From NCBI GenBank assembly GCA_051877515.1, contig JBJEIY010000002.1, positions 62,001 to 126,000 on the forward strand: a stretch of DNA of 64,000 nt, given 5' to 3'. The notes under the pieces are model-generated. The model worked only from the letters and a program-made list of their open reading frames with translations. It made no database searches and was not told where the DNA came from. This DNA is from XBB1006 sp051877515. GTDB taxonomy: Bacteria; Bacillota; Clostridia; Lachnospirales; Lachnospiraceae. The position numbers were made by a program, and so were the translations under genes. Positions 43,238 through 52,481 of the stretch are shown one piece after another; within the stretch, counting starts at the first letter, position 1; every line of letters starts with the position of its first letter.

Positions 43238-44383
43238 TTATAACTTCTCCATCACATAATCTGCGAAATCTTTGCAGGTATCTCCATCTGCAAGGCCTGT
43301 GACTACCAGTTTTTTCTCGGTGTCACAGCAGGTGTGCAATGCCTCTGCCAGGCGGTCTGCTTTTTCAATGAGACCGATATGGCGCAGCATCATTTCTGCT
43401 GCCTTGAAGATACTGGACGGATTTGCGTAATCAGAAAGTCCCTCTTCGATCATACGGGGTGCGGAGCCGTGGATGGCTTCGAACATGGCGTACTGGTCAC
43501 CGATGTTGGCACTTCCTGCAGTTCCCACACCTCCCTGGATCTGGGCTGCTTCGTCGGTTATGATGTCACCGTACAGATTTGGAAGTACAAATACCTGGAA
43601 CTGGCTGCGGATATCCTTATTTACCAGATTGGCAGTCATGATATCAATGTACCAGTCCTCAGCGGTGATCTCCGGATACTCTTTTGCGATCTCATTGCAG
43701 ATCTGGGAGAACTTACCGTCGGTCTTTTTCATGATGTTGGCTTTGGTCACGATGGAAACGCTGGTTTTGCCATTTTTCCGTGCATATTCAAAAGCCGCCC
43801 GGGCAATCCTTCTGGTTCCCGCATCTGTGGTCACTTTAAAATCCATGGAAAGCACTTCCGGAAGTTCAATTCCGCTGCTGCCTAACACATACTCGCCTTC
43901 TGTGTTTTCCCGGTAAAACATCCAGTCAATGCCTTCCTCCGGCACTGTCACCGGACGTACATTGGCATACAGATCCAGCTCCCGGCGCAGGGTTACATTG
44001 GCACTTTCCATGGTGCCGCCCTTGGGAGTGGTGGTAGGTCCTTTTAAAATGACATCACAGGATTTGATCTCTTCCAATACATCGGAAGGAACAGATTCTC
44101 CTCTGGCCATACGGTTTTCAATGGTCAGGCCATTGATCTCTTTAAACACCACTTTACCGGAAGCAAGTTCCTCTGCCAGAAGTTTTTCCAGAAGACGCTT
44201 GGCCTGCTCCATGATAATGGGGCCAATGCCGTCTCCACCACACAGTCCGATGGTAATGGTGGAAAGACCGGTAAAATCCTTCGGCGCTGCTGCATGTTCC
44301 ATTTTCTCGCTGCGCTCTGCCTGCTGGCGCAATACTTTTTCAAACTGCGCTATGGCATTCTGTATATATGTTTCGTTATTCAC
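43238..44383 (-). CDS. icd: Isocitrate dehydrogenase (isocitrate/isopropylmalate dehydrogenase family)
   Basis: A 381-residue protein: TITIGLCGGDGIGPIIMEQA at the N-terminus, YANVRPVT, WMFYRENTEGEYVLGS, an AKANIMKKTDG-like catalytic segment (VTKANIMKKTDGKF), DIITDEAAQIQGGVG and FEAIHGSAPR. These are the family's substrate, metal and cofactor loops. Isocitrate is favoured over isopropylmalate because the gene directly follows aconitase and a citrate synthase-like gene, with no leucine genes near. It converts isocitrate to 2-oxoglutarate, probably for glutamate synthesis in an anaerobe without a full cycle (inference). Confidence 0.88.
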   Translation of the reverse strand: MNNETYIQNAIAQFEKVLRQQAERSEKMEHAAAPKDFTGLSTITIGLCGGDGIGPIIMEQAKRLLEKLLAEELASGKVVFKEINGLTIENRMARGESVPSDVLEEIKSCDVILKGPTTTPKGGTMESANVTLRRELDLYANVRPVTVPEEGIDWMFYRENTEGEYVLGSSGIELPEVLSMDFKVTTDAGTRRIARAAFEYARKNGKTSVSIVTKANIMKKTDGKFSQICNEIAKEYPEITAEDWYIDIMTANLVNKDIRSQFQVFVLPNLYGDIITDEAAQIQGGVGTAGSANIGDQYAMFEAIHGSAPRMIEEGLSDYANPSSIFKAAEMMLRHIGLIEKADRLAEALHTCCDTEKKLVVTGLADGDTCKDFADYVMEKL

Positions 44384-44399
44384 TGTAAGTTCCTCCGCT

Positions 44400-46331
44400 T
44401 TATAGATTTCCCTGTCCTACGTATTTTAACAGGCCGCCGGCTTTGAGAATGGCCTTCTGGCGTTCTGTGAAGCTGCAGGATAAAGTAGCACTCTTTCCGG
44501 TGGTCTCATCCACTAAGGTAAGCTTTCCTGCATCCATTCCCGCAAAAATATCCCGGATGGCCAGCTTATCACCCTGGACAAACTTATTGTAATCTTCCGG
44601 ATTCTCGAAGGTCAGTGGAACGATTCCTGCATTGATGAGGTTTGCTGCATGGATACGGGCAAAGCTCTTGGCGATGACTGCCCGTACGCCTAAGTACAAC
44701 GGTACCAGTGCCGCATGCTCTCTGGAGGAACCCTGTCCGTAATTGCTTCCGCCCACGATAATGCTCTGTCCGGCTTCTTTTGCCCTCTCCGGGAATGTCT
44801 TGTCGCACACGCCAAAACAGAACTGGGACAGGTGCGGGATATTGGAACGGTATGGCAGGATCTTGGCTCCTGCCGGCATGATATGGTCTGTGGTAATGTT
44901 ATCTCCCACCTTTAATACCAATGGAGCCTCCAGGATGTCTTCCAATGGATGGCTGTCCGGGAAAGGCTTGATGTTGGGTCCGCGTAAGATCGGCAGATCC
45001 TTTGCCTCTTCCTCTGATGCCGGTGGGATCACGGCACTGTCATCGATCTTAAACTGAGCCGGCATTTCCACTTTTGGCATGGTTCCCAGCAGCATGGGGT
45101 CTGTGATCTCGCCGGTTAAGGCTGCTGCCACAGCGGTCTCCGGAGAAACCAGATAAACCTGTCCGTCTGCTGTACCGGAACGTCCTTCGAAGTTCCGGTT
45201 AAAAGTACGCAGGGATACACCGCCGGAATTTGGAGAAAATCCCATTCCGATACAGGGTCCGCAAGCGCACTCCAGTACTCTGGCTCCGCTGGCCAGAATA
45301 TCAGACAGGGCGCCACAGTCTGCCAACATGGTCAGCACCTGTTTGGAGCCCGGTGAAATGGAAAGGCTGACTTCGGGACGGATGGTTTTTCCTTTCAAAA
45401 GTGCAGCCACTTTTAACATATCGAATAAGGAGGAGTTGGTACAGGAACCGATGCAGACCTGATCCACTTTTGTCCCCTTAAGACTTTCCACTGTTACCAC
45501 ATTGTCCGGACTGTGCGGGCAGGCGATCATTGGCTGCAGGGTAGACAGATCGATGTCAATCACTCTGTCATATTCTGCATCCGCATCACTGGAAAGAGGT
45601 ACATAGTCTTCTTCCCTGCCCTGGGCTTTTAAGAACTCTCTGGTCACTTCATCCGATGGGAAAATAGAGGTGGTAGCACCCAGCTCCGTTCCCATATTGG
45701 TGATGGTGGCACGCTCCGGAACGGACAGGGTCTTCACCCCTTCTCCGCCCCACTCAATAATGGCACCCACACCACCTTTTACAGAAAGGATCCGCAGGAT
45801 CTCAAGGCTCACATCTTTTGCGGTAACAAAATCACGGAGTTTTCCGGTAAGGTTTACCTTATACATCTTAGGCATGGTGATGTAGTAAGCTCCTCCGCCC
45901 ATGGCTACTGCCACATCCAGGCCGCCTGCTCCCATGGCCAGCATACCAATACCGCCACCGGTAGGTGTATGGCTGTCAGAGCCGATCAGGGTTTTACCCG
46001 GTTTTCCGAACCGTTCCAAATGTACCTGATGGCAGATGCCGTTACCCGGTCTGGAAAAATACAGGCCGTATTTTTTGGCCATGGATTGGATAAAACGGTG
46101 ATCGTCGGCATTTTCAAAGCCTGACTGTAAGGTATTGTGATCAATATATGCTACAGAGCGTTCCGTACGGACACGGGGCACGCCCATGGTTTCAAATTCC
46201 AGATAAGCCATGGTTCCTGTGGCATCCTGGGTCAGGGTCTGATCAATGCGTAATGCAATTTCGCTGCCCGGCACCATACTGCCGCTTATCAGATGTTCTT
46301 TAATGATTTTCTGTGCGATGGTAAGTCCCAT
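44400..46331 (-). CDS. acn: Aconitate hydratase
   Basis: A 643-residue aconitase. The 4Fe-4S cluster cysteines are visible in CIGSCTNSS near residue 294 and CACGPCIGMG near 355. GSDSHTPTGGGIGMLAMGAGG and the swivel-domain YGQGSSREHAALVP are also present. The length and lack of a long linker match the short mitochondrial-like bacterial type. The start with AGGAG 8 nt upstream (MGLTIAQKI) is preferred to one 12 codons earlier inside the GntR gene. It interconverts citrate and isocitrate. It is followed by icd after 16 bp. Confidence 0.95.
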   Translation of the reverse strand: MGLTIAQKIIKEHLISGSMVPGSEIALRIDQTLTQDATGTMAYLEFETMGVPRVRTERSVAYIDHNTLQSGFENADDHRFIQSMAKKYGLYFSRPGNGICHQVHLERFGKPGKTLIGSDSHTPTGGGIGMLAMGAGGLDVAVAMGGGAYYITMPKMYKVNLTGKLRDFVTAKDVSLEILRILSVKGGVGAIIEWGGEGVKTLSVPERATITNMGTELGATTSIFPSDEVTREFLKAQGREEDYVPLSSDADAEYDRVIDIDLSTLQPMIACPHSPDNVVTVESLKGTKVDQVCIGSCTNSSLFDMLKVAALLKGKTIRPEVSLSISPGSKQVLTMLADCGALSDILASGARVLECACGPCIGMGFSPNSGGVSLRTFNRNFEGRSGTADGQVYLVSPETAVAAALTGEITDPMLLGTMPKVEMPAQFKIDDSAVIPPASEEEAKDLPILRGPNIKPFPDSHPLEDILEAPLVLKVGDNITTDHIMPAGAKILPYRSNIPHLSQFCFGVCDKTFPERAKEAGQSIIVGGSNYGQGSSREHAALVPLYLGVRAVIAKSFARIHAANLINAGIVPLTFENPEDYNKFVQGDKLAIRDIFAGMDAGKLTLVDETTGKSATLSCSFTERQKAILKAGGLLKYVGQGNL

Positions 46332-46335
46332 TGTT

Positions 46336-46971
46336 TTATGCTCCTTTCTTAATGCTTTCATATGCATGACGGATATGTTCTAACATCAGCATCTCTACCT
46401 GCATTTTATCTTTTGACTTGATAGCTTCATAAATCGCCTGATGCTCTTCTACAGAGTGTGAGCTACGGTCTCTTTTTGCCAGAGATACCTTTCTGTATTT
46501 GGACAGTTTATGATGGATCGGTGACAAAATAGACTGGAAGATCGGACTTCCGCACTCTGCATAGATCAGATCATGGAATTCGGTATCCAGATTGCGGATC
46601 CGTTCCAGATTATGCTTCGACTCGTAGAATTCCTGCTGTTCCACAATGTCTTTTAACTTTTCCAGAGCCTCTTCGCTGATGGTCTCGGTTGTCATGGCGC
46701 ATACCGCAGGCTCCAAATAGATCTTTACCTGAAACATATCCTTTACGTCCTGGTCGGTAATACCAAGTACCACCGTACCTGCAACGGTAAAATCAATGAG
46801 TCTCTCTTTTTCCAGACGGGCCAGTGCTTCCCGGATCGGTGTACGGCTGACACCCAGTTCCTCAGAAAGCTTGGATTCTGTCAGGGTTTCTCCCACAGGA
46901 TAATCCCCGTTTAATATTTTCTGTTCAATTACGTCGTAGACCTGGTCTGCCAAAGACACGTTTTTATACAT
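46336..46971 (-). CDS. GntR-family (FadR/FCD) transcriptional regulator
   Basis: A 211-residue protein with an N-terminal winged HTH (YDVIEQKILNGDYPVGETLTESKLSEELGVSRTPIREALARL) and an FCD ligand domain (about 75-205) with D...H...H metal-site residues (EFHDLIYAE, HRSSHSVEEHQAI). It lies inside the citrate-branch operon, overlapping the citrate synthase gene by 8 bp and preceding aconitase by 4 bp. A perfect ATACTTGTATACAAGTAT palindrome over the operon promoter is its likely operator, which implies autoregulation by a citrate-pathway ligand (inference). Confidence 0.9.
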   Translation of the reverse strand: MYKNVSLADQVYDVIEQKILNGDYPVGETLTESKLSEELGVSRTPIREALARLEKERLIDFTVAGTVVLGITDQDVKDMFQVKIYLEPAVCAMTTETISEEALEKLKDIVEQQEFYESKHNLERIRNLDTEFHDLIYAECGSPIFQSILSPIHHKLSKYRKVSLAKRDRSSHSVEEHQAIYEAIKSKDKMQVEMLMLEHIRHAYESIKKGA

Positions 46972-48343
46972 TGATAAACTCCTCCCATTCCTTCAGTTCA
47001 CTAAGCTTGCTTTCGATTTCTTCATCTGCAAGACTGGTGGTCCGGCCGTCAGCATACATCTCATCCACCCAGTCTTTTAACTTTGCGATCAGTGGATGAT
47101 CTTTGGTGATCTTGTGATCTCCAATCAGATGATATTTTTCATTGATCCAGTATGCAATACCTGCCAGACCTGAAGTATTACTAACAGCAACTCCCGGTGC
47201 GCGGTTCAGAATCTTCTTGGTATTGAATATATTATAGATTTCTTCGTCCTTCATAAGTCCGTCAGCATGAATACCTGCACGGGTCACATTGAAGTTGGAT
47301 CCCGCAAAAGGCGTCATAGGCGGAATGTCATATCCAATCTCATCTTCATAATAACGGGCAATTTCCGTTATGGCAGTCGGATCCATTCCATCCAGAGAAC
47401 CTCTTAAGGATGCATATTCAAACACCATGGCTTCCAATGGCACGTTTCCGGTTCTCTCACCGATTCCCAGCAGGGAGCAGTTTACGGCACTGGCACCATA
47501 CAGCCATGCAGTGGAAGCATTGGCTACGCCCTTGTAGAAATCGTTATGGCCATGCCACTCTAACATTTCACTGGGCACACCGGAATAATGCTGCAGACCG
47601 TAAATCAGTCCTGCTACGCTTCGGGGCATGGCTGCTTCGGTATAAGGAACGCCGTAGCCCATGGTGTCACAGGCACGGATTTTTACCGGAATGCCCACCT
47701 CATTGGACAGATCCATGATCTCATTGACAAAAGGAACAACAAAGCCGTAAAAATCTGCCCTGGTAATGTCTTCCAGATGGCATCTTGGTACAACCCCTGC
47801 TTCAAAGGCATCTTTGATGGTTCCCATATAATAATCCACTGCCTGGCGGCGTGTCATTTTCATCTTCTTAAAAATATGATAGTCACTGCAGGATACCAGG
47901 ATTCCCGTTTCCTTGATCTCCAGATCCCTTACCAGCTTAAAGTCCTCTTTCTTGGCCCGGATCCAGGTTGTGATCTCAGGGAATTTATAACCCAGCTCCA
48001 TACACTTTTCTACAGCTTCCCGATCCTTCTGTGTATAGATAAAAAACTCTGACTGACGGATCAGTCCGTATGGTCCTCCCAATCTTGCCAGAAGTTTATA
48101 CAGATCTACGATCTGCTTTACCGTATAGGGCGCTCTGGACTGCTGCCCGTCACGGAAGGATGTATCCGTGATCCAGATATCCTCCGGCATATTGATGGGT
48201 ACTCGACGGTGGTTAAACGCAATCTTCGGTACTTCATCATAATTAAACATTTCCCGGTAAAGATTGGGCTCTTCCACATCCTGTAATGTATATTTGTAAA
48301 TGTTTTGCTCTAACAGATTTGTCTTATTTGATATTTCCAGCAT
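46964..48343 (-). CDS. (Re)-citrate synthase-like protein (isopropylmalate synthase family)
   Basis: A 459-residue protein of the HMGL/DRE-TIM family: ITDTSFRDGQQSRAPYT near residue 60, RCHLEDITRADF, ACDTMGYGVPY and WHGHNDFYKG are the acetyl-CoA and metal-site motifs. The sequence differs from leucine-pathway enzymes and lacks their regulatory domain. Its operon with aconitase and isocitrate dehydrogenase points to (Re)-citrate synthase, the enzyme known from Clostridium kluyveri, which condenses acetyl-CoA and oxaloacetate. Homocitrate synthase is the main alternative. It is the first gene of the operon, with GGAGGG before the ATG. Confidence 0.82.
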   Translation of the reverse strand: MLEISNKTNLLEQNIYKYTLQDVEEPNLYREMFNYDEVPKIAFNHRRVPINMPEDIWITDTSFRDGQQSRAPYTVKQIVDLYKLLARLGGPYGLIRQSEFFIYTQKDREAVEKCMELGYKFPEITTWIRAKKEDFKLVRDLEIKETGILVSCSDYHIFKKMKMTRRQAVDYYMGTIKDAFEAGVVPRCHLEDITRADFYGFVVPFVNEIMDLSNEVGIPVKIRACDTMGYGVPYTEAAMPRSVAGLIYGLQHYSGVPSEMLEWHGHNDFYKGVANASTAWLYGASAVNCSLLGIGERTGNVPLEAMVFEYASLRGSLDGMDPTAITEIARYYEDEIGYDIPPMTPFAGSNFNVTRAGIHADGLMKDEEIYNIFNTKKILNRAPGVAVSNTSGLAGIAYWINEKYHLIGDHKITKDHPLIAKLKDWVDEMYADGRTTSLADEEIESKLSELKEWEEFINV

Positions 48344-48363
48344 ATCTATACCCTCCTAGCATC

Positions 48364-48405
48364 ATACTTGTATACAAGTATATTATGATTCCTTGTATTC
48401 GTCAA
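48364..48405 (-). promoter_or_regulatory. Promoter and GntR operator of the citrate-branch operon
   Basis: TTGACG (48405-48400), 17 nt, TATACT (48382-48377). The perfect 18-bp palindrome ATACTTGTATACAAGTAT (48364-48381) overlaps the -10 and contains TTGTATACAA, a FadR-type site. Confidence 0.8.
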
Positions 48406-48483
48406 TACCTACATTCTGGAATATTTGTTATGACATCCATTATGATCTCTCATCCTCTCTCTGGCATCCCGGCAAAAATGCAA

Positions 48484-48510
48484 CAAAAAAACACACACAA
48501 GAGTGTGTGT
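48484..48510 (-). terminator. Terminator after the pst/phoU/HD operon
   Basis: On the minus strand ACACACAC, loop TCTT, GTGTGTGT, then a T-run. It lies 20 bp after the HD-domain gene stop. Confidence 0.75.
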
Positions 48511-48530
48511 CCTGCTAATAGATTTCTTTC

Positions 48531-49259
48531 TTATAACACTTTACTGCCGTTTACCACAAGCTTGAATGCCGCTTCCAGTATTTCCGCAGCGCCCCGGCAC
48601 ATCAGCATTCTTCCGAGAAAAATGTCAAAGTACTCATACATCGTGCAGATACTTTCATCCACCGTAAGGTTTAAAGTCAGGATATGCTGTTCGCTGTCAA
48701 TCTTTAATTCCGAACAGGTTACCGCATAGTTCACCCTGTCATGGATATCAAAACTTGCCTTGGGTTTTGGACGCACCCGGTTTCTTCGCACATCGGTCTT
48801 ATCCGCAATAATGAGAGCTGCCGACACAGGATCGCAGGCTCCTCCGGTGGATTCATCATGATGGGCGATGGCAGACAGAATGGTGACCCTGTCCGTAATA
48901 GAAAGTCCTTCCCCCGGCAAAGAAACACCCTGCCGGTTGTCCGAAGGTGTCTGCTCCCGAAGGATATCATTGGCCAGCATGGCCCCAAACTCCGCATGGT
49001 GATGACGGTTTACCGCATTTCCGATATCATGCAGATATCCTGCGATCTTCACCAGCTGCACGTCGTGCTCCGGATAACCGAACTTCTCCAGGATCTCTTC
49101 TCCCCGTTTTGCTACCAGACCCACATGGGCCGGGCCGTGATCGGTATATCCCAGAATCCCCAGATTTTCATTTCCCTTCCGGATCAACTCCTGAACCTCT
49201 TCGTTTTCCCGGATCCTGTCATAGATCTGTGTTTCCCTGCTATTACTGTTCTGTCCCAT
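48531..49259 (-). CDS. HD-domain phosphohydrolase at the end of the pst operon
   Basis: A 242-residue HD-domain protein: YTDHGPAHVGLVAKRGEEIL, GYLHDIGNAVNRHHHAEFGA, ILSAIAHHDESTGG and IIADKTDVRRNRVR give the metal-binding H...HD...H...D set. The ATG with GGAGGAAG just upstream (MGQNSNSR) lies inside the phoU 3' end, a 17-bp overlap. It is therefore co-translated with PhoU. The substrate is unknown; HD proteins hydrolyse nucleotides or signalling phosphoesters. The tie to phosphate uptake is by position only. Confidence 0.85.
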   Translation of the reverse strand: MGQNSNSRETQIYDRIRENEEVQELIRKGNENLGILGYTDHGPAHVGLVAKRGEEILEKFGYPEHDVQLVKIAGYLHDIGNAVNRHHHAEFGAMLANDILREQTPSDNRQGVSLPGEGLSITDRVTILSAIAHHDESTGGACDPVSAALIIADKTDVRRNRVRPKPKASFDIHDRVNYAVTCSELKIDSEQHILTLNLTVDESICTMYEYFDIFLGRMLMCRGAAEILEAAFKLVVNGSKVL

Positions 49260-49908
49260 TTTCTTCCTCCATAGGTTGAGAGTCCAGGGCATAAATGACC
49301 CACTCTGCAATGTTGGTGGCATGATCACCGATTCGTTCAAAGTACTTTGCCACCATCAAAAGGTCAATGACCTGCTCTCCGGATCCGGGGTTATTCAGGA
49401 TTACCTTGATAATGTCTTTTTTATTCTGTACAAAAAGTTCATCCACCACATTATCCCGTTCAATGACTTCCCTGGCCTTCTGCACATCTTTATTCACATA
49501 AGCTTCAATGCTCCAGTTTAGCATCATGACCGCTTCGGAAGCCATTTTATTGATATGTGCCATATTCTCTACCGGCGGCTGGGATGACATCAGGATGGTC
49601 ATCTCCGCAATATCTGCCGCATGATCGCCGATACGCTCAATATCCGTAACCATTTTCATGGCAGCCGTAATGGTTCTTAAGTCCCTGGCTACCGGTTGCT
49701 GCTGGATCAGAAGATTAAAACAGATGGTTTCGATCCTCTTTTGTGCCTGATTCACCTCGTAGTCTTCTTCCATGATTTTTTTCGCCAGGGGAACATCTCT
49801 GTTGTAAAATACATTCACTGCTTTGGCAATGGACTGCTCTATCATGTTGCCCATTCTTACCATCTCTTTATTCAGTTCTGCTAACTGTTCATCAAATTTA
49901 CTTCTCAT
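49243..49908 (-). CDS. phoU: PhoU phosphate-signalling protein
   Basis: A 221-residue protein with two PhoU repeats, each carrying the metal-binding pattern (IERIGDHAADIAEM near residue 90 and FERIGDHATNIAEWVIY near 195). PhoU links the Pst transporter to the PhoR/PhoP system and dampens uptake when phosphate is plentiful. It follows pstB by about 40 bp. Confidence 0.95.
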   Translation of the reverse strand: MRSKFDEQLAELNKEMVRMGNMIEQSIAKAVNVFYNRDVPLAKKIMEEDYEVNQAQKRIETICFNLLIQQQPVARDLRTITAAMKMVTDIERIGDHAADIAEMTILMSSQPPVENMAHINKMASEAVMMLNWSIEAYVNKDVQKAREVIERDNVVDELFVQNKKDIIKVILNNPGSGEQVIDLLMVAKYFERIGDHATNIAEWVIYALDSQPMEEENGTEQ

Positions 49909-49949
49909 TCCGTCCTCCTACTCATTGTTTTTTGATCCGGCGCTTTGTC

Positions 49950-50711
49950 CTAGCCGAACCTTCCGGTGATGTAGTCTTCTGTCCGCTTATCCTTTGGATA
50001 GGAGAACAGTTGCTTGGTGTCGGCGAACTCTACCATTTCACCCACCAGGAAAAATGCCGTATAATCTGATACTCTGGCTGCCTGCTGCATATTATGGGTG
50101 ACTACCACTACGGTATACTTCTTTTTCAGGCTTTCCATCAGTTCTTCAATCTTGGAAGTGGAAATGGGATCCAGTGCAGAAGTGGGTTCATCCATCAGCA
50201 ATACCTCCGGCTGCACAGCCAGTGCCCGGGCAATGCAGATTCGCTGCTGTTGTCCGCCGGACAGTCCTAAGGCCGACTTTTTCAGGCGATCCTTGACCTC
50301 ATCAAAAATCGCTGCGCCCCGCAGGCTTTCTTCCACAATCTCATCCAGCTTTGCTTTATTTCGAATACCGTGGACCCGCGGTCCGTAGGCAATATTATCA
50401 TAGATACTCATAGGAAAAGGATTGGGCTGCTGAAACACCATACCCACCCGTTTTCGCAACAGGGTAGGATCCATGGTCCGGCTGTATATGTCCTCGCCAT
50501 CCAGCAGGATCTTTCCTTCTATTCTTACTCCCTCCACCAGATCGTTCATCCGGTTTAAGGTTTTTAAAAAAGTGGATTTTCCGCATCCGGAAGGCCCGAT
50601 AAGAGCCGTAATGGAATTTTCCTCAATCTGCATATTTACATCCTTGAGCGCATGATTACTGCCATAATACAGGTTCAGGTCCTCAACGGAAATGATTTTC
50701 TTTTTCTCCAT
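49950..50711 (-). CDS. pstB: PstB, phosphate ABC transporter ATPase
   Basis: A 253-residue ATP-binding cassette: GPSGCGKST Walker A, LSGGQQQRICIARALA signature, EVLLMDEPTSALDP Walker B and VVVTHNMQQAARVSD, which is diagnostic for PstB. It powers high-affinity phosphate import. It follows pstA by 8 bp. Confidence 0.97.
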   Translation of the reverse strand: MEKKKIISVEDLNLYYGSNHALKDVNMQIEENSITALIGPSGCGKSTFLKTLNRMNDLVEGVRIEGKILLDGEDIYSRTMDPTLLRKRVGMVFQQPNPFPMSIYDNIAYGPRVHGIRNKAKLDEIVEESLRGAAIFDEVKDRLKKSALGLSGGQQQRICIARALAVQPEVLLMDEPTSALDPISTSKIEELMESLKKKYTVVVVTHNMQQAARVSDYTAFFLVGEMVEFADTKQLFSYPKDKRTEDYITGRFG

Positions 50712-50719
50712 AGTTCCTC

Positions 50720-51568
50720 CTAAATTCTCACAGTCTTACGGATCAATACCTTCGTGGCAAGATTAATGAGAAATACCACAAGCAACAGTACCGCCGCAAT
50801 GCCGAAAGCCGTATCAAAATCTCCTTCACTGGTAGCACTTAGATACAGCTGGATCGTCAATGTACCTCCGGACTGGAATAACTTATCCAACAGTCCTCCC
50901 AGACCCTGGGGCAGTAATTTGGCACTTCCTGCCGTAAAAAGCAGAGCTGCCGATTCTCCCACGATCCTTCCGATGGCCAGGATCATTCCTGTTATGATCC
51001 CGGGCATAGCGCTGGGAAGCAGTATGGTACGAATGGCATGCCATTTTCCTGCTCCCAGACCAATGGCCCCGTTACGATACCCCTGCGGCACCGTTTTCAG
51101 AGCTTCCTGGGTGTTTCTGGTTATGAGTGGCAGTACCATCAGGATCAGAGTCAGGGATCCGGTCAGGAGAGAATAACCAAGTCCCAGCGTCTGGTTAAAA
51201 AACATCATGCCAAACAAACCGAATATAATAGAAGGAATGCCCGCCAGCGTTTCTGTGGCAAATTCTATCAGGCTGACCAGCCTTCCCGGTTTTGCATATT
51301 CATTTAAATAAATCGCTGCACCTACACCGATAGGCGTTGCGATGAGCATGGTCACGATCACAATGTAAAGAGTGTTTACCAGATTTCCGGCGATACCCAC
51401 GGTTCCTTTTAAAACCGATGTGACCGAAGTAAGGAACCCGAAACTGATCTGGGGAAGTCCCCGCTTGAACACATATCCGATAATGCCCAGCAATAGCAGA
51501 ATGCAAAAAACTGCGCACCCATATATTGCAAAATAAATAAAACCTTCTTTTAATTTCCTGTTCATCAT
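50720..51568 (-). CDS. pstA: PstA, phosphate ABC transporter permease
   Basis: A 282-residue permease with about six membrane helices and the BPD inner-membrane signature (YRNGAIGLGAGKWHAIRTILLPSAMPGIITGMIL). TPIGVGAAIYLNEYA is typical of PstA. Its start overlaps the pstC stop by 4 bp. Confidence 0.95.
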   Translation of the reverse strand: MMNRKLKEGFIYFAIYGCAVFCILLLLGIIGYVFKRGLPQISFGFLTSVTSVLKGTVGIAGNLVNTLYIVIVTMLIATPIGVGAAIYLNEYAKPGRLVSLIEFATETLAGIPSIIFGLFGMMFFNQTLGLGYSLLTGSLTLILMVLPLITRNTQEALKTVPQGYRNGAIGLGAGKWHAIRTILLPSAMPGIITGMILAIGRIVGESAALLFTAGSAKLLPQGLGGLLDKLFQSGGTLTIQLYLSATSEGDFDTAFGIAAVLLLVVFLINLATKVLIRKTVRI

Positions 51569-52458
51569 TCTGCCTCACCTCGCTTACGTGCTTTCATAAG
51601 TATCAGATTAATGAGCATGATAAAAATGTACAACACCAGTCCCACAGTGAATAATACCTGCCGGTGTACTCCATTGGAATAACTCATTTCACTAACCAGC
51701 TGCGTGGTCAAAAACCGCACGGAATTAAACGGAAGCGGCAGGTTCACCGAACCTCCTGCCACCATATTAATGGCCATAGCCTCACCCAGCGCCCTGCCGA
51801 TTCCCAATACCACTCCGGTAAGGATTCCGGATTTGGCTGCCGGGATCACGACCCGGAAAATCGTCTGCAGTCTGGTAGCCCCCAATGCCAAAGATGCTCT
51901 CCGCAAATCGTCAGTAACGGCTTTGAGTGCACTGACACTGACACTGATCACCGTGGGCAGGATCATCACTGCCAGCACGATCACTGCAGACAGCAGGTTT
52001 GAACCTCCGGTAAACTGATGGGTAGGGCTGCCTGTAAACAACGCTTTTTCCAGCTTGAACATCACCGGATTGAGGATCATCATACCGATCAGACCATAGA
52101 TAACAGAAGGGATTGCTGCCAACAGCTCAACCGCATCTCCCAGAACGCGGGCAAGGATCTTGCCTGACAGCTCCGACAAAAAGACTGCACACATCAAACC
52201 GATGGGAACACCCAGAAGCACTGATAGTCCGGTTCCTGTAATGGAGGAAAGGATAATGTACAGGATTCCGTAACTGGGTTCTTTGCCGGTTGGCTTCCAC
52301 TCACTTCCAAAAAGCAGGTCAAGAACCCCCACATGTTTTAATGCCGGGGTTCCTTTTCCTATCATGTAAAGGGTTATGGAGCAGACTGCCAGTACTGCCA
52401 GGCAGGCACAGATTAGAAAGACTGCCTGTGCACTTTTTTCCACTAGTTTCTTCTTCAT
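51565..52458 (-). CDS. pstC: PstC, phosphate ABC transporter permease
   Basis: A 297-residue permease with about six helices; LFGSEWKPTGKEPSYGILYII and IPSVIYGLIGMMIL are PstC hallmarks, and LRRASLALGATRLQTIFRVVIPAAKSGI is the ATPase-contact loop. AAGGAAGG precedes the start. It is the partner of PstA in the channel. Confidence 0.95.
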   Translation of the reverse strand: MKKKLVEKSAQAVFLICACLAVLAVCSITLYMIGKGTPALKHVGVLDLLFGSEWKPTGKEPSYGILYIILSSITGTGLSVLLGVPIGLMCAVFLSELSGKILARVLGDAVELLAAIPSVIYGLIGMMILNPVMFKLEKALFTGSPTHQFTGGSNLLSAVIVLAVMILPTVISVSVSALKAVTDDLRRASLALGATRLQTIFRVVIPAAKSGILTGVVLGIGRALGEAMAINMVAGGSVNLPLPFNSVRFLTTQLVSEMSYSNGVHRQVLFTVGLVLYIFIMLINLILMKARKRGEAE

Positions 52459-52481
52459 ACTGCGCCTTCCTTTCCGATGGT

